From: Variovorax fucosicus
Lineage (GTDB): Bacteria > Pseudomonadota > Gammaproteobacteria > Burkholderiales > Burkholderiaceae_C
Direction: 5' to 3'
Length of the DNA stretch: 64,000 bases
NCBI RefSeq assembly: GCF_030316825.1
Contig: NZ_JASZYU010000001.1
Coordinates: forward strand, 558,001-622,000
Shown: positions 7,821-18,321 of the stretch, in pieces
Numbering within the stretch: position 1 is the stretch's first letter
Layout: the number at the start of each line of letters is the position of its first letter
Notes under the pieces: generated by a model
Seen by the model: only the letters and a program-made list of their open reading frames with translations
Database searches by the model: none
What the model was told of the DNA's origin: nothing
Made by a program: the position numbers and the translations under genes

Positions 7821-8432
7821 ATGTCAGCAGGCGGTTTTCACGTGCACGGCCCGCACGACCACGAACTCGAGCACGCTGGTGCGCACGGCGACGCTGATTC
7901 GCCCCCCCATTCCACGGACTCGGGCCGCAAGAGCATGACCAGCCAGATCGCGGTTTGCACCGCTGTCATTGCCACAGTGGGCGCGATCTTCGCGTACATG
8001 GGCGGCCTCACCCAAGCCAATGCGGGCCTCTACAAGAACAACGCCGGCATGAAGAAGACCGAGGCGTCCAACCAGTGGAACTACTTTCAGTCGAAAAGTA
8101 CCAAGCAGGCGCTCGCCGAGTTCGCGCGCGACACATCGCCCGATGACCGCAGGCAAGGCTGGCAGGCGAAGGTGTCGCGGTACGAGCAAGAGAAAGCTGA
8201 AATCCTGTTGGTCGCGCAAAAGCTGGAGGTGGAGGCTAACGATTGGGATCAAAAATCGGAGGTGCAAATGCACCAGCATCACCGCTGGGCGCAGGCGACC
8301 ACGGCGTTGCAGGTCTCCATCGCCTTGGCTGCCATGGCGTTGCTGACAAGAAAAAAGTGGTTGGAGTGGGGCATGCTCGCGGTAGCTGGCGTCGGCTTGG
8401 TCGTTGGCGCTCTTGCAGCGCTGCACATCTGA
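7821..8432 (+). CDS. DUF4337 domain membrane protein
   Basis: A 203-residue protein matching the DUF4337 layout: a hydrophobic segment at about residues 42-62, a long charged soluble helical part that includes NQWNYFQSKSTKQ, and two hydrophobic segments at about 163-178 and 184-201. The first 32 residues hold nine or so histidines (FHVHGPHDHELEH...), which could bind metal. Family knowledge: function unknown, usually a small inner-membrane protein. Start ATG 7821 follows AAGAAGGAAATCC. Stands alone, upstream of katG by about 250 bp. Confidence 0.8.
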   Translation: MSAGGFHVHGPHDHELEHAGAHGDADSPPHSTDSGRKSMTSQIAVCTAVIATVGAIFAYMGGLTQANAGLYKNNAGMKKTEASNQWNYFQSKSTKQALAEFARDTSPDDRRQGWQAKVSRYEQEKAEILLVAQKLEVEANDWDQKSEVQMHQHHRWAQATTALQVSIALAAMALLTRKKWLEWGMLAVAGVGLVVGALAALHI

Positions 8433-8610
8433 CCGCGCGAGCTCGTATTAGCTGGTTGCGACGAGCTGCCGCAGTCGGCGAGCGGACAGCCGCTGACCAT
8501 TGCGCAGGAAGCTACGACTGGAGCGACAAGTAAGCACAGCTGCACCGAGAAAAGGCGCCCTGGTGCCTTTCGATGTGGACGTGGCAAAGCACTATGGCCG
8601 TCATAGATAA

Positions 8611-10863
<2,253 letters not shown>

Positions 10864-11014
10864 GCAATCCTCGTGGAGGCCGATTCGATGTAGCTCCAGG
10901 CAGTCGGCGTTGCGAGCGCTTGGCGACGCCACTGCATGCAATGCCGTGGCGTCGGGCCTTCGCCAACCAATTGACGCCGCTACGCCTATGCAGCCAAGCG
11001 CGCAGGAGACAACG

Positions 11015-11245
11015 ATGACGGCCAGCTACGTACAAATACAAAGCGCCCAGGCGGATATTGACCTCTGGGACGGGTTGATCGCCGATCAAAACGCCCTCGT
11101 CGGCGTCATGATGCAGAAGATGTCCCAAGTCGGATGCCTGGATGCAGCATGGCTCGACGAGCGAATCACGGAAGCGGAAAGTATCGAGAACCGCTTGGTT
11201 GTCGGACTTGACCGCGCCCAGCGCCGATTGCGGGCATTGATCTAG
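11015..11245 (+). CDS. Small hypothetical protein, 76 aa
   Basis: A 76-residue, largely helical protein (IQSAQADIDLWDGLIADQNAL and a C-terminal arginine-rich stretch RAQRRLRALI). ATG 11015 is preceded by AGGAGAC at good spacing. The frame is open further upstream to 10841, but that part is low-quality and overlaps katG. I do not recognise the family. It precedes the DUF72 gene by 31 bp and may be cotranscribed. Confidence 0.6.
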   Translation: MTASYVQIQSAQADIDLWDGLIADQNALVGVMMQKMSQVGCLDAAWLDERITEAESIENRLVVGLDRAQRRLRALI

Positions 11246-11276
11246 ACGCCCGGGACAAACCGGGTAACCTGCGCCG

Positions 11277-12170
11277 ATGAGCATCCTCGTTGGCACGGCT
11301 TCCTGGACTGACAAGACGCTGATGGCGTGCGGTCGCTTCTACCCGAAGGAGGCGAAGACCTCCGAGGCGCGCCTGCGCTACTACGCATCGATCTTCCGCC
11401 TGGTCGAAGTCGACTCGAGCTTCTACGGCATTCCAGCACCAGCCAACGCAAAGCTCTGGGCCGAGCGCACGCCCGAGGCTTTCACCTTCAATGTGAAGGC
11501 CTTCCGGCTGTTCACCGGCCACCAGACCGATCCCAAGGTGCTGCACAGGGACATCCAGCAGACCCTGGCCACCCCCAAGACCCTCTACTACCGCGACACG
11601 CCGCCCGAGATCAGCGTCGAGCTGTGGCGGCGCTTTCGCGAGGCCATCGCGCCGCTCAGGCAGGCGGGCAAGCTCGGGCTGGTGCACTTCCAGTATCCGC
11701 CGTGGCTCGTCTGCAACCGCGAGGGACATGCGCATGTGGCGCATTGCGTCGAGCAGATGACGGGTCACACGGTCAGCATCGAGTTCCGGCACCGGTCATG
11801 GCTGGACGAAGCGCATCGCGCCGGCACGATCGAGTTCCTGCGCAGGCTCGGTGCCGTGCACACCATCGTCGACGGCCCGCAAGGCTTCGCCAACAGCGTG
11901 CCGCTGCTGGCGGAGGCAACGAACCCCGACTTCGCGCTGGTGCGCCTGCATGGGCGCAATGTCGACACCTACAACATCAAGGGCGCGGAGTCAGCGGCCG
12001 AGCGATTCGACTACGACTATCCCGACCAGGAGCTGCGCGAGATCATGATGGAGGTAGTGCGGCTCGCCAGCAAGGCACGCAACACGCACATCGTCTTCAA
12101 CAACTGCGACGAAGACAAGGGCCAGCGCAATGGCATAACGTTCATGAAGATGCTGCTGGCGCACGGATGA
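11277..12170 (+). CDS. DUF72 (YecE-like) domain protein
   Basis: A 297-residue protein of the usual DUF72/YecE length. Seen: start ILVGTASWTD, the FxLVEVDSSFYG motif, the ERTPEAFTFNVKAF stretch and the C-terminal HIVFNNC, all characteristic. Family knowledge: a TIM-barrel fold related to sugar-phosphate isomerases, function not established. The N-terminal strand starts right at ATG 11277, which supports that start. Neighbours (katG, small stress-type genes) do not reveal a role. Confidence 0.9.
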   Translation: MSILVGTASWTDKTLMACGRFYPKEAKTSEARLRYYASIFRLVEVDSSFYGIPAPANAKLWAERTPEAFTFNVKAFRLFTGHQTDPKVLHRDIQQTLATPKTLYYRDTPPEISVELWRRFREAIAPLRQAGKLGLVHFQYPPWLVCNREGHAHVAHCVEQMTGHTVSIEFRHRSWLDEAHRAGTIEFLRRLGAVHTIVDGPQGFANSVPLLAEATNPDFALVRLHGRNVDTYNIKGAESAAERFDYDYPDQELREIMMEVVRLASKARNTHIVFNNCDEDKGQRNGITFMKMLLAHG

Positions 12171-12216
12171 CGAACTCCGTCGCTTGCGCCACGATTGCAG
12201 GTAGCGGACGAGACCT

Positions 12217-12666
12217 TCAAGGGCTCCGCGGCTGCAACGGGACGCGCTTGCGCACCGCACTGGAGAGCACGAGCGACGTGCTCACCGAGCCGTGTGCGGC
12301 AAGCGCATCCACCACGCGCTCCAGATCCTGCGGTTCGGCGAAGGCGCAGCGCACGATGAAGCAGTCTTCCCCGGTCACACGATCGGCTTCCAGCACTTCG
12401 GGCATCTTCTCGAAGAGCCTGATGTAGCTCTTGATGTGCTCGTGCGTGGTGCGCACGCGGACGATGGCCTGCAATGCCAGGCCGAGCGAGCGCAGGTTGA
12501 TCCTCGCACCATAGCCCTCGATCACGCCGCCCTCCTCCAGTTTGCGAACGCGCTCGCTCATCGCCGGCTGCGACAGCCCGATGCGCTTGCCGAGCGCCGC
12601 CAGGCTCTGCCGTGCATCGGCTTGCAGCGCCTCCAGGATGAGCCTGTCTTTCTTGTCCAGTTCCAC
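12217..12666 (-). CDS. Lrp/AsnC family transcriptional regulator
   Basis: A 149-residue regulator. Seen: N-terminal winged helix-turn-helix (LDKKDRLILEALQADAR, then GLSQPAMSERVRKLEEGGVI) and a C-terminal RAM/Lrp ligand domain with VTGEDCFIVRC. I chose GTG 12666 because GAGGGAGG sits just upstream; an ATG at 12693 would add nine residues containing that ribosome site. Divergent from the RBBP9-type hydrolase at 12802, a plausible target. Effectors of the family are usually amino acids. Confidence 0.92.
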   Translation of the reverse strand: MELDKKDRLILEALQADARQSLAALGKRIGLSQPAMSERVRKLEEGGVIEGYGARINLRSLGLALQAIVRVRTTHEHIKSYIRLFEKMPEVLEADRVTGEDCFIVRCAFAEPQDLERVVDALAAHGSVSTSLVLSSAVRKRVPLQPRSP

Positions 12667-12801
12667 GCACCCTCCCTCGTGTCGTGTGGCCATGAAACCG
12701 ATGATCCAAAGGTTTTATGGCGCGTTTTCCGATGCCTTGCCCTTCAGCGGCAGGGCGTCCTTGCCTATCGTCACCTGCTCCTTCACCAAAGTACAAGCCC
12801 C

Positions 12802-13338
12802 ATGACGAAAGAGTCGATTCTCATCCTGCCGGGCATCGGCAATTCGGGCCGCGGGCACTGGCAGACCCGCTGGCAGGAACTGCTTCCCCACACCCGGCGG
12901 GTGGAGCAGCAGGACTGGAACCATCCCGTGTGCGGCGTGTGGGTCGCAGCGCTCGAAGCCGCGGTGCGCAGCAGCGAGCCGCACGTCGTACTGGTGGCGC
13001 ACAGCCTGGCGTGTCTCCAGTTGGCGCATTGGGCCGCGTCGACGCGCTGCCGCATTCGAGGCGCCTTGCTGGTGGCCGTCCCGGACCCCGAAGGCGACGC
13101 CTTTCCGCCCGAAGCGATCGGCTTCTCACCCCTGCCGCTCGGGCGCTTCGCCTTTCCGAGCATCGTCGTCGCCAGCAGCAACGACCCCTACGGCAGCATC
13201 GACCACACGCGCCGCTGCGCCGGCGCCTGGGGAAGCCGGCTCGTCGAGATCGGTGCGGCCGGGCACATCAATGCGGGCAGCGGACTTGGGGCATGGGTGC
13301 AGGGACAGGCGCTGCTTTCGGAGCTCCTGTCGCGCTAG
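12802..13338 (+). CDS. RBBP9/YdeN family alpha/beta hydrolase
   Basis: A 178-residue small serine hydrolase. Seen: ILPGIGNSGRGHWQTRWQ at the N-terminus, the nucleophile elbow VAHSLACLQLAHW, Asp in SSNDPYGS and His in AGHINAGSGLGAW, matching the RBBP9/YdeN family. Substrate unknown; bacterial members are thought to act as esterases. ATG 12802 begins the conserved domain; the longer frame from 12292 reads through the divergent Lrp gene and is rejected. Confidence 0.9.
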   Translation: MTKESILILPGIGNSGRGHWQTRWQELLPHTRRVEQQDWNHPVCGVWVAALEAAVRSSEPHVVLVAHSLACLQLAHWAASTRCRIRGALLVAVPDPEGDAFPPEAIGFSPLPLGRFAFPSIVVASSNDPYGSIDHTRRCAGAWGSRLVEIGAAGHINAGSGLGAWVQGQALLSELLSR

Positions 13339-13420
13339 CCATGCACGCGGCGAGGGCCCGGTACACGGCGAGAAGTATCGTTTCATGGATGTCTCCTTCT
13401 TGTTCTGCATCACCGGGCCA

Positions 13421-14347
13421 TCAGGTCGTGGCTGGCTGGCGCGCCAGCACCTGCAGCAGATTCCTGGCGGCGCCGATGCCCATGTTCACGTAGGCATCGC
13501 TGGTCACGCCACCGATGTGGGGACTCAGTACGAAGTTCTTTTCACCCTGGAACGGATGGCCGGCCGTCATCGGCTCGACCGCGAAGCTGTCGAGCCCAGC
13601 CATTGCAACCTGGCCTGAACGTACTGCGCTCAGCAGCGCGGCTTCATCGATCAGCCCGCCGCGCGCCGTGTTGACGATGACGACGCCACGCTTGCACTGA
13701 GCCAGCGTGGCTGCATTGAGCAGCCCGCGGTTGTCGTCCGTCAGCGGGCAGTGCAGCGAGATCGCATCGGACTCGTGCCAGATCGTCGGCAAGTCGACGC
13801 GTTCCACGTACGTCGGCAAGTTTTTCGCGAACGGATCGAACCCGATCACGCGCATGCCGAGCGCATCGGCCATGCGCGCAAACCGCAGTCCGATCGCGCC
13901 CAGGCCGACCAAACCGATGGTGCGCCCCCCGAGTTCAAGGCTCTTGTGCGTGGCCTTGTCCCAATGACCGGCGTGCATTCGCGCATCCAGGGCCACGACC
14001 GACTTGGCGCACGCCAGCAGGAGTGCCAGCGCCTGCTCGGCCACTGCCGCGGCATTGGCGCCGGCTGCCGCCACCACGTCGATGCCGCGCGCCTGCGCCG
14101 CCACCTTGTCGATGGTATCGGTGCCGCTGCCGTGCTTGGAGATCACGCGCAGCGACGGCGCTGCGTCCATCACGGCGCTGCCGACCTTGCCGTAGCGCAC
14201 GATGATGGCCGCTGGATCATGTGCATGGCAAAGCGCCACCAGGTCGTCTTCTGTCGGCGTCTTGCCGGCATAGATGACATCGTGACCCACCAGCAGCGCG
14301 AGCGCCTGCGGCGCGAGGTCGGCGCCCGTGACGAGGATCGCGCTCAC
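13421..14347 (-). CDS. D-isomer-specific 2-hydroxyacid dehydrogenase
   Basis: A 308-residue NAD(P)-dependent enzyme interconverting a 2-oxoacid and a D-2-hydroxyacid. Seen: the Rossmann motif GLGAIGLRFARM, the catalytic Arg in NTARGGLID, Glu in AVEPMTAG and His in LSPHIGGVT. GTG 14347 follows AGGGGAAA and overlaps the stop of the RraA-like gene by GTGA, so the two are translationally coupled. In this unit it probably handles a product of, or a precursor for, the RraA-like aldolase. PGDH-like or glyoxylate/hydroxypyruvate reductase activity are both possible. Confidence 0.88.
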   Translation of the reverse strand: MSAILVTGADLAPQALALLVGHDVIYAGKTPTEDDLVALCHAHDPAAIIVRYGKVGSAVMDAAPSLRVISKHGSGTDTIDKVAAQARGIDVVAAAGANAAAVAEQALALLLACAKSVVALDARMHAGHWDKATHKSLELGGRTIGLVGLGAIGLRFARMADALGMRVIGFDPFAKNLPTYVERVDLPTIWHESDAISLHCPLTDDNRGLLNAATLAQCKRGVVIVNTARGGLIDEAALLSAVRSGQVAMAGLDSFAVEPMTAGHPFQGEKNFVLSPHIGGVTSDAYVNMGIGAARNLLQVLARQPATT

Positions 14348-15033
14348 AGCGTTTCCCCTTCCTTGAGGACACCGGCCGTCCGGAGGGCGGCGTCGAGCCA
14401 TTTCGCAGCGGTATCGCCGGTCTTTATCGCCGCGATACGTGCGGCTTCATCCTTCACCTTCTTGGCCGCGAGCGGCAGCAGCTCTTCGATCTTCTCGCGC
14501 TCGACCACCACGACGCCATCGCCGTCGGCGATCACGAAGTCGCCAGCGTGCACGGTCACACCGCCGATGGAAACCGGGTGGCCGATGCGGCCGCCGATGT
14601 TCTTAGTAGGCCCGTTCGGGTTGGTGCCGACGCTGAACACCGGGTAGTCCATTTCATCGATCTCGATGCTGTCGCGACAGGCGCCATCCATCACCACACC
14701 GGCAATGCCCAGTTGCTTGCAGGCCGTCATCATGATGGTGCCCATCAGCGCCGAGGTCTGGTCGCCCTTGCCGTCGATGACGAGAACGTCACCTGGCTTG
14801 GCCATTGCAATGGCGGCGTGGATCATCAGGTTGTCGCCCGGCCTCACTTCGACGGTCAAAGCGGTGCCGGCGAGCTTCATGCGCGGCCGCAGCGCCTTGA
14901 TGCGGCCATCCACGGCGCCGCGGCGGCCGGCCACGTCGGCCAGGATGGCGGGCTGCAATTGCGCGGCCTGCGCCACGATGTGCGCAGGCACGCGCTCGAA
15001 GTCGCGAATGATGTCGGGACGGTTGGAAGACAT
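14344..15033 (-). CDS. RraA family protein (4-hydroxy-4-methyl-2-oxoglutarate aldolase-like)
   Basis: A 229-residue RraA-fold protein. Seen: AGTALTVEVRPGDNLMIHAAI, VLVIDGKGDQTSALMG, and GVVMDGACRDS with the metal-binding Arg-Asp pair, followed by FSVGTNPNG. Family knowledge: bacterial catabolic members are HMG/CHA aldolases or oxaloacetate decarboxylases; others regulate RNase E. Presence in an operon with a Bug binding protein and a hydroxyacid dehydrogenase favours the aldolase role on an imported carboxylate. Start ATG 15033; the frame from 15114 is an artefact of the upstream gap. Confidence 0.85.
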   Translation of the reverse strand: MSSNRPDIIRDFERVPAHIVAQAAQLQPAILADVAGRRGAVDGRIKALRPRMKLAGTALTVEVRPGDNLMIHAAIAMAKPGDVLVIDGKGDQTSALMGTIMMTACKQLGIAGVVMDGACRDSIEIDEMDYPVFSVGTNPNGPTKNIGGRIGHPVSIGGVTVHAGDFVIADGDGVVVVEREKIEELLPLAAKKVKDEAARIAAIKTGDTAAKWLDAALRTAGVLKEGETL

Positions 15034-15071
15034 GGCGTTCTTTCGGATGTGAGAGGAGGAACGGAAGCCGG

Positions 15072-16082
15072 TCAGTCGACCTTGGCGCCGGACTCTTTGA
15101 CGATCGGGCCCCAACGGCCGATGTCATCGCGAATCAGCTTGGCGAATTGCTCGGGCGTTCCACCGAGCGCATCGGCACCCTGGCTGGCCAGCTTCTTCCT
15201 GACTTCCGGATCCTGCAGCGCCTTGTTGAATGCGCCGTTCAGCTTGGTGACCACGTCCTTCGGCAGGCCCGCCGGCCCGGCGACTCCGAACCAGGTGACG
15301 GCTTCAAAGCCCTTGAAGCCGGATTCCGAAACGGTAGGGATGGACGGCAGGTCAGCCGTGCGCTTGGGCGAGGTCACGGTGATGGCGCGCATCTTCCCGC
15401 TCCTGATGTAGCCGATCAGCGTGGGCACCGACGACATGTACATCTGGATCTGCCCGCCGATCAGGTCGGTCGAACCTTGCGCTGCGCCCTTGTAGGGAAC
15501 ATGCGTGAACTTGACTGCTGCCGTCTTTTGAAACAGCTCGGTCGCAAGGTGCGCGACCGTACCGCTGCCGGAACTGGCGTAGTTCAGCGACTCGGGCTTG
15601 GCCTTGGCAGCGGCCACCACGTCGGCGAGCGTCTTGTACGGCGAGTCTGCCGCGACCACGAGGACGAGCGGCGCACTTGCAACCTCGACAACCGGCGTCA
15701 GATCCTTCTGCGGGTCGTATGGCAGCTTTGCGTAGAGCGTGGGGTTGATCGCCAGGTTGCTGGTCTGGCCCAGCACCAGCGTGTAGCCGTCGGCGGGCGC
15801 CTTGGCCGCGGCATCCACTCCGAGGTTGCCACCGGAGCCGGGCTTGTTGTCGATGATGATTGACCAGCCGTTGCTGACGGCCACCTTGTTCGCAACCTCA
15901 CGCGCAATCAGATCGGTACCGCCGCCGGCGGGGAAGGGAACGATCAGCTTGATCGGGCGCGACGGATACGCCTGTGCGGATGCCGGTGCTTGGGCCATGA
16001 GTGCCGCCCCGGCAAGCAGCGTGGTGGCGGCGATGCCGGCGAGGCGGCACGAAGCCGCGCGGGTGAGGGCGCGATGTTGCAT
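15072..16082 (-). CDS. Bug family tripartite tricarboxylate transporter substrate-binding protein
   Basis: A periplasmic binding protein of 336 residues. Seen: a signal peptide at about residues 1-37 ending ASAQA, then YPSRPIKLIVPFPAGGGTD and PGSGGNLG, the standard Bug signature, with the VPYKGAAQG ligand-loop motif. Family knowledge: Bug proteins bind carboxylates; many in this bacterial group lack linked TctA/TctB membrane genes, as here, so the transport partner is elsewhere or absent. ATG 16082 follows TGGAGACAAGT. It is the first gene after the LysR gene and leads the RraA-dehydrogenase operon, so the ligand is probably a hydroxy- or oxo-carboxylate. Confidence 0.95.
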   Translation of the reverse strand: MQHRALTRAASCRLAGIAATTLLAGAALMAQAPASAQAYPSRPIKLIVPFPAGGGTDLIAREVANKVAVSNGWSIIIDNKPGSGGNLGVDAAAKAPADGYTLVLGQTSNLAINPTLYAKLPYDPQKDLTPVVEVASAPLVLVVAADSPYKTLADVVAAAKAKPESLNYASSGSGTVAHLATELFQKTAAVKFTHVPYKGAAQGSTDLIGGQIQMYMSSVPTLIGYIRSGKMRAITVTSPKRTADLPSIPTVSESGFKGFEAVTWFGVAGPAGLPKDVVTKLNGAFNKALQDPEVRKKLASQGADALGGTPEQFAKLIRDDIGRWGPIVKESGAKVD

Positions 16083-16164
16083 GTACTTGTCTCCAGTTTG
16101 GCCCGCCTTGCTCGATTGCGGGCGGTGCGTCAGTGGAGGCAAGTATTCGACTTGGGGTCTATTC

Positions 16165-16203
16165 AGTCCAATCGATACTTTTTGAAGATCGATAGATTGG
16201 ACT
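16165..16203. promoter_or_regulatory. Inverted repeat upstream of the Bug operon (LysR-site candidate)
   Basis: AGTCCAATC (16165-16173) and GATTGGACT (16195-16203) form perfect 9-bp arms 21 nt apart, with further ATCGAT repeats inside. It lies in the 128-bp gap between the LysR stop and the Bug start. The position and symmetry suggest a binding site of the LysR protein encoded just upstream. Confidence 0.55.
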
Positions 16204-16210
16204 TTGGGTA

Positions 16211-17131
16211 TCAATGTGTCGGTGAGTCAGCGTATTTGGCCAACAGATCGATCAGCCGCTGTGCTGCCGGGGAGATGTACCCGCTGTCGCGATACGTCAC
16301 GACCATGCGGCGTCGCATCGTCGTGGCCGGCAGCTTCACTTCGCGCAACGCTGCGCCAGAGCGCCCCGCCTGGAGGTGAAGACGCGAGATGAAGCTCAGC
16401 AGGCCGGTCTCGCCGATCAGCGTCGGGAGCATCAGCAACATCGTGCTTTCGACCTGCACCACAGGCCGAGGAAGTCGATTGCGATCAAAGGTCTGGTCGA
16501 GCCAGTCCCGCGTCGGTGCCCCAGGGGGCTGAAGCACCCATCGATAGCCCGTCAGATCCTTCAGCGCCGGCTTGGGCTTGTCGAAGATCGCGTGCGTGTC
16601 GGGGGCCGCGACCACGATCAGATCCTCGGCCAGGTACTGCGAAGCAAAGCCCGGCTCGGTGGAGCCCTCTGAGCCGACCATCAGATCGATATCGCCAGCG
16701 CGCAGCAGCGGCTTCAGGATGTCGACCAGCGCCACGGTGGTTCTCAATGTGATGTCGGGTGCTTCGCGCATCAGATCCCGCGCGGCCGGCGGCAAAAGGA
16801 ACTGCGCGGCAGTCGGCACAATGCCGATCTTGATATTTCCAGTCAGGCCTCGGCCGATGTCGCCGATTTCTCGGCGTGCGCTTTCGACATCGAAGCGTGT
16901 GCGCTGGGCCCACTTGAGAAGCGCCTTCCCCGCGCTGGTCAAGCGGATACCGCGGCCTGCTTTCTCGAAGAGCAAGGCGCCGCACGCCTCTTCCAGCCGC
17001 CGTACGCAGCTTGTCAACGCGGGTTGCGTCCGGTGCAGCCGTTCGGCCGCGCGCCCCATGTGCTCGAGCTCGGCAATAACTTCAAAGTACTGGAGATCGC
17101 GCAGATCCAGGATGAACTCCACAATGGTCAA
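16211..17131 (-). CDS. LysR family transcriptional regulator
   Basis: A 306-residue LysR protein. Seen: N-terminal helix-turn-helix, residues about 9-68 (RDLQYFEVIAELEHMGRAAERL, TQPALTSCVRRLEEACG), followed by the two-lobed effector domain with IGIVPTAAQFLL. Unusually it lies in tandem with, not divergent from, its likely target operon (Bug-RraA-dehydrogenase, same strand, 128 bp downstream). Start ATG 17131 gives eight residues ahead of the canonical LRDLQYF. Confidence 0.93.
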   Translation of the reverse strand: MTIVEFILDLRDLQYFEVIAELEHMGRAAERLHRTQPALTSCVRRLEEACGALLFEKAGRGIRLTSAGKALLKWAQRTRFDVESARREIGDIGRGLTGNIKIGIVPTAAQFLLPPAARDLMREAPDITLRTTVALVDILKPLLRAGDIDLMVGSEGSTEPGFASQYLAEDLIVVAAPDTHAIFDKPKPALKDLTGYRWVLQPPGAPTRDWLDQTFDRNRLPRPVVQVESTMLLMLPTLIGETGLLSFISRLHLQAGRSGAALREVKLPATTMRRRMVVTYRDSGYISPAAQRLIDLLAKYADSPTH

Positions 17132-17293
17132 AACACTGGCTCAAGACTTTAAGGCAACAGCGCGATGCCGCGTGCCCTGCTCCGCGTATGCTGCCACTTG
17201 GCGCAGCTGATGTAGGGCGTAAGCTTGGGCTTCCCGACTTGCCGCGCTTGCCAGTTCTGCTTCGGTTGCAGTTGATCTCAGGAGAACACCACC

Positions 17294-17740
17294 ATGGCTA
17301 CCAACACCATCCGTCTGCACCGCGTGCTGCGCACCTCGCCGGACCGGCTCTACCGCGCCTTCGTCGAACCCAGGGCTTTCGAGCGCTGGCTGCCGCCATT
17401 CGGATTTACCGGCCAGGTCCATGGCATGGAGCCAGTGGTCGGGGGCGCCTGGCGCATGTCCTTCACCAACTTTGGCACCGGCCACAGCCACTCGTTCGGC
17501 GGGAAGTACCTGGAGCTTGTCCCGGGTCAACGCGTTGCATACGACGCCACGTTCGACGACCCGAACCTGCCGGGCACCATGAAGACCACCGTGACGCTGA
17601 CCCCGGTGTCCTGTGGCACCGAAATGTCCGTCGTGCAGGAAGGCGTCCCCGATGTGATTCCTGCCGAGATGTGCTATCTGGGCTGGCAGGAGTCGCTTGT
17701 TGCGCTGGCCCAGTTGGTCGAGCCGGATATTCCGGGCTAA
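17294..17740 (+). CDS. SRPBCC/AHSA1-like protein
   Basis: A 148-residue START/Bet v1-like (SRPBCC) protein. Seen: IRLHRVLRTSPDRLYRAFVEPRAFERWLPP at its start, written here in parts as RVLRTSPDRLYRAF and FERWLPP, then GGAWRMSFT and the C-terminal helix GWQESLVALAQLVE. Family knowledge: a hydrophobic-cavity fold often called activator of Hsp90 ATPase-like; function in bacteria generally unknown. ATG 17294 follows AGGAGAACACCACC. It appears to be a single-gene unit. Confidence 0.9.
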   Translation: MATNTIRLHRVLRTSPDRLYRAFVEPRAFERWLPPFGFTGQVHGMEPVVGGAWRMSFTNFGTGHSHSFGGKYLELVPGQRVAYDATFDDPNLPGTMKTTVTLTPVSCGTEMSVVQEGVPDVIPAEMCYLGWQESLVALAQLVEPDIPG

Positions 17741-17796
17741 GCTGACGGCCAGACGACAGCTTCTCTGATCGGGCCATCGCCTGCGATCGTCGACAC

Positions 17797-18255
17797 TCAG
17801 GATTCGACGAGCGTACGCGACTCGGTACCGCTGGTTCGGCACCACCGGCGATAGTCCTCCCGACGATCGGCGGTCGTGATGCGGCGCTCGACCACGCCAT
17901 GCGGGCCGAGATACTCGACGGCTCCCATCACCACGACGAGCACGATCAGGGGGCGGTCGCCGACGGCCTCCCACCAATCGACGCTCCCGGCGGATTCATG
18001 CACGTAGTCGCCCGGGCCGACCAGTTCGCCAGTGCACAGACGGCGTTGGCCTTCGATGTTGTACGCGTGCACCTCGCCCGTGTGGCGGTGCGGTCCCAGT
18101 TTGACACCGGGGCGGAGGCGCATCAGTTCGACCCAACCCCGGTCTGCGTCGAGGAAACGAAGCGGCCGCGACCACTTCCCGTCGCCTTCGGGAATCCATG
18201 TCGCCTCGTCGTCCAGTGAGGCGAAGGGAAAGACGAACTGCTTGGTCTGGCTCAT
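17797..18255 (-). CDS. Cupin domain protein (DAD/ChrR-like)
   Basis: A 152-residue single-domain cupin. Seen: RPGVKLGPHRHTGEVHAYN with the histidines and glutamate of cupin motif 1, and PGDYVHESAGSVDWWEA in motif 2. It is distantly similar in layout to the cupin at 5261. Substrate unknown. It is divergent from the MocR-type regulator at 18322, separated by 66 bp, which suggests regulation by it. Confidence 0.8.
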   Translation of the reverse strand: MSQTKQFVFPFASLDDEATWIPEGDGKWSRPLRFLDADRGWVELMRLRPGVKLGPHRHTGEVHAYNIEGQRRLCTGELVGPGDYVHESAGSVDWWEAVGDRPLIVLVVVMGAVEYLGPHGVVERRITTADRREDYRRWCRTSGTESRTLVES

Positions 18256-18321
18256 GCATGGCTCCTTGCTTTGGTAACGCTAGGATAGCGACGCCGATGG
18301 ACCGTACAAGATCCACTTTTC

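Noticed and set aside
17141-17977. A 278-codon minus-strand frame covering the SRPBCC gene
   Set aside because: The plus-strand SRPBCC protein is well formed; the reverse frame has no recognisable fold and overlaps the cupin gene in a wrong frame.
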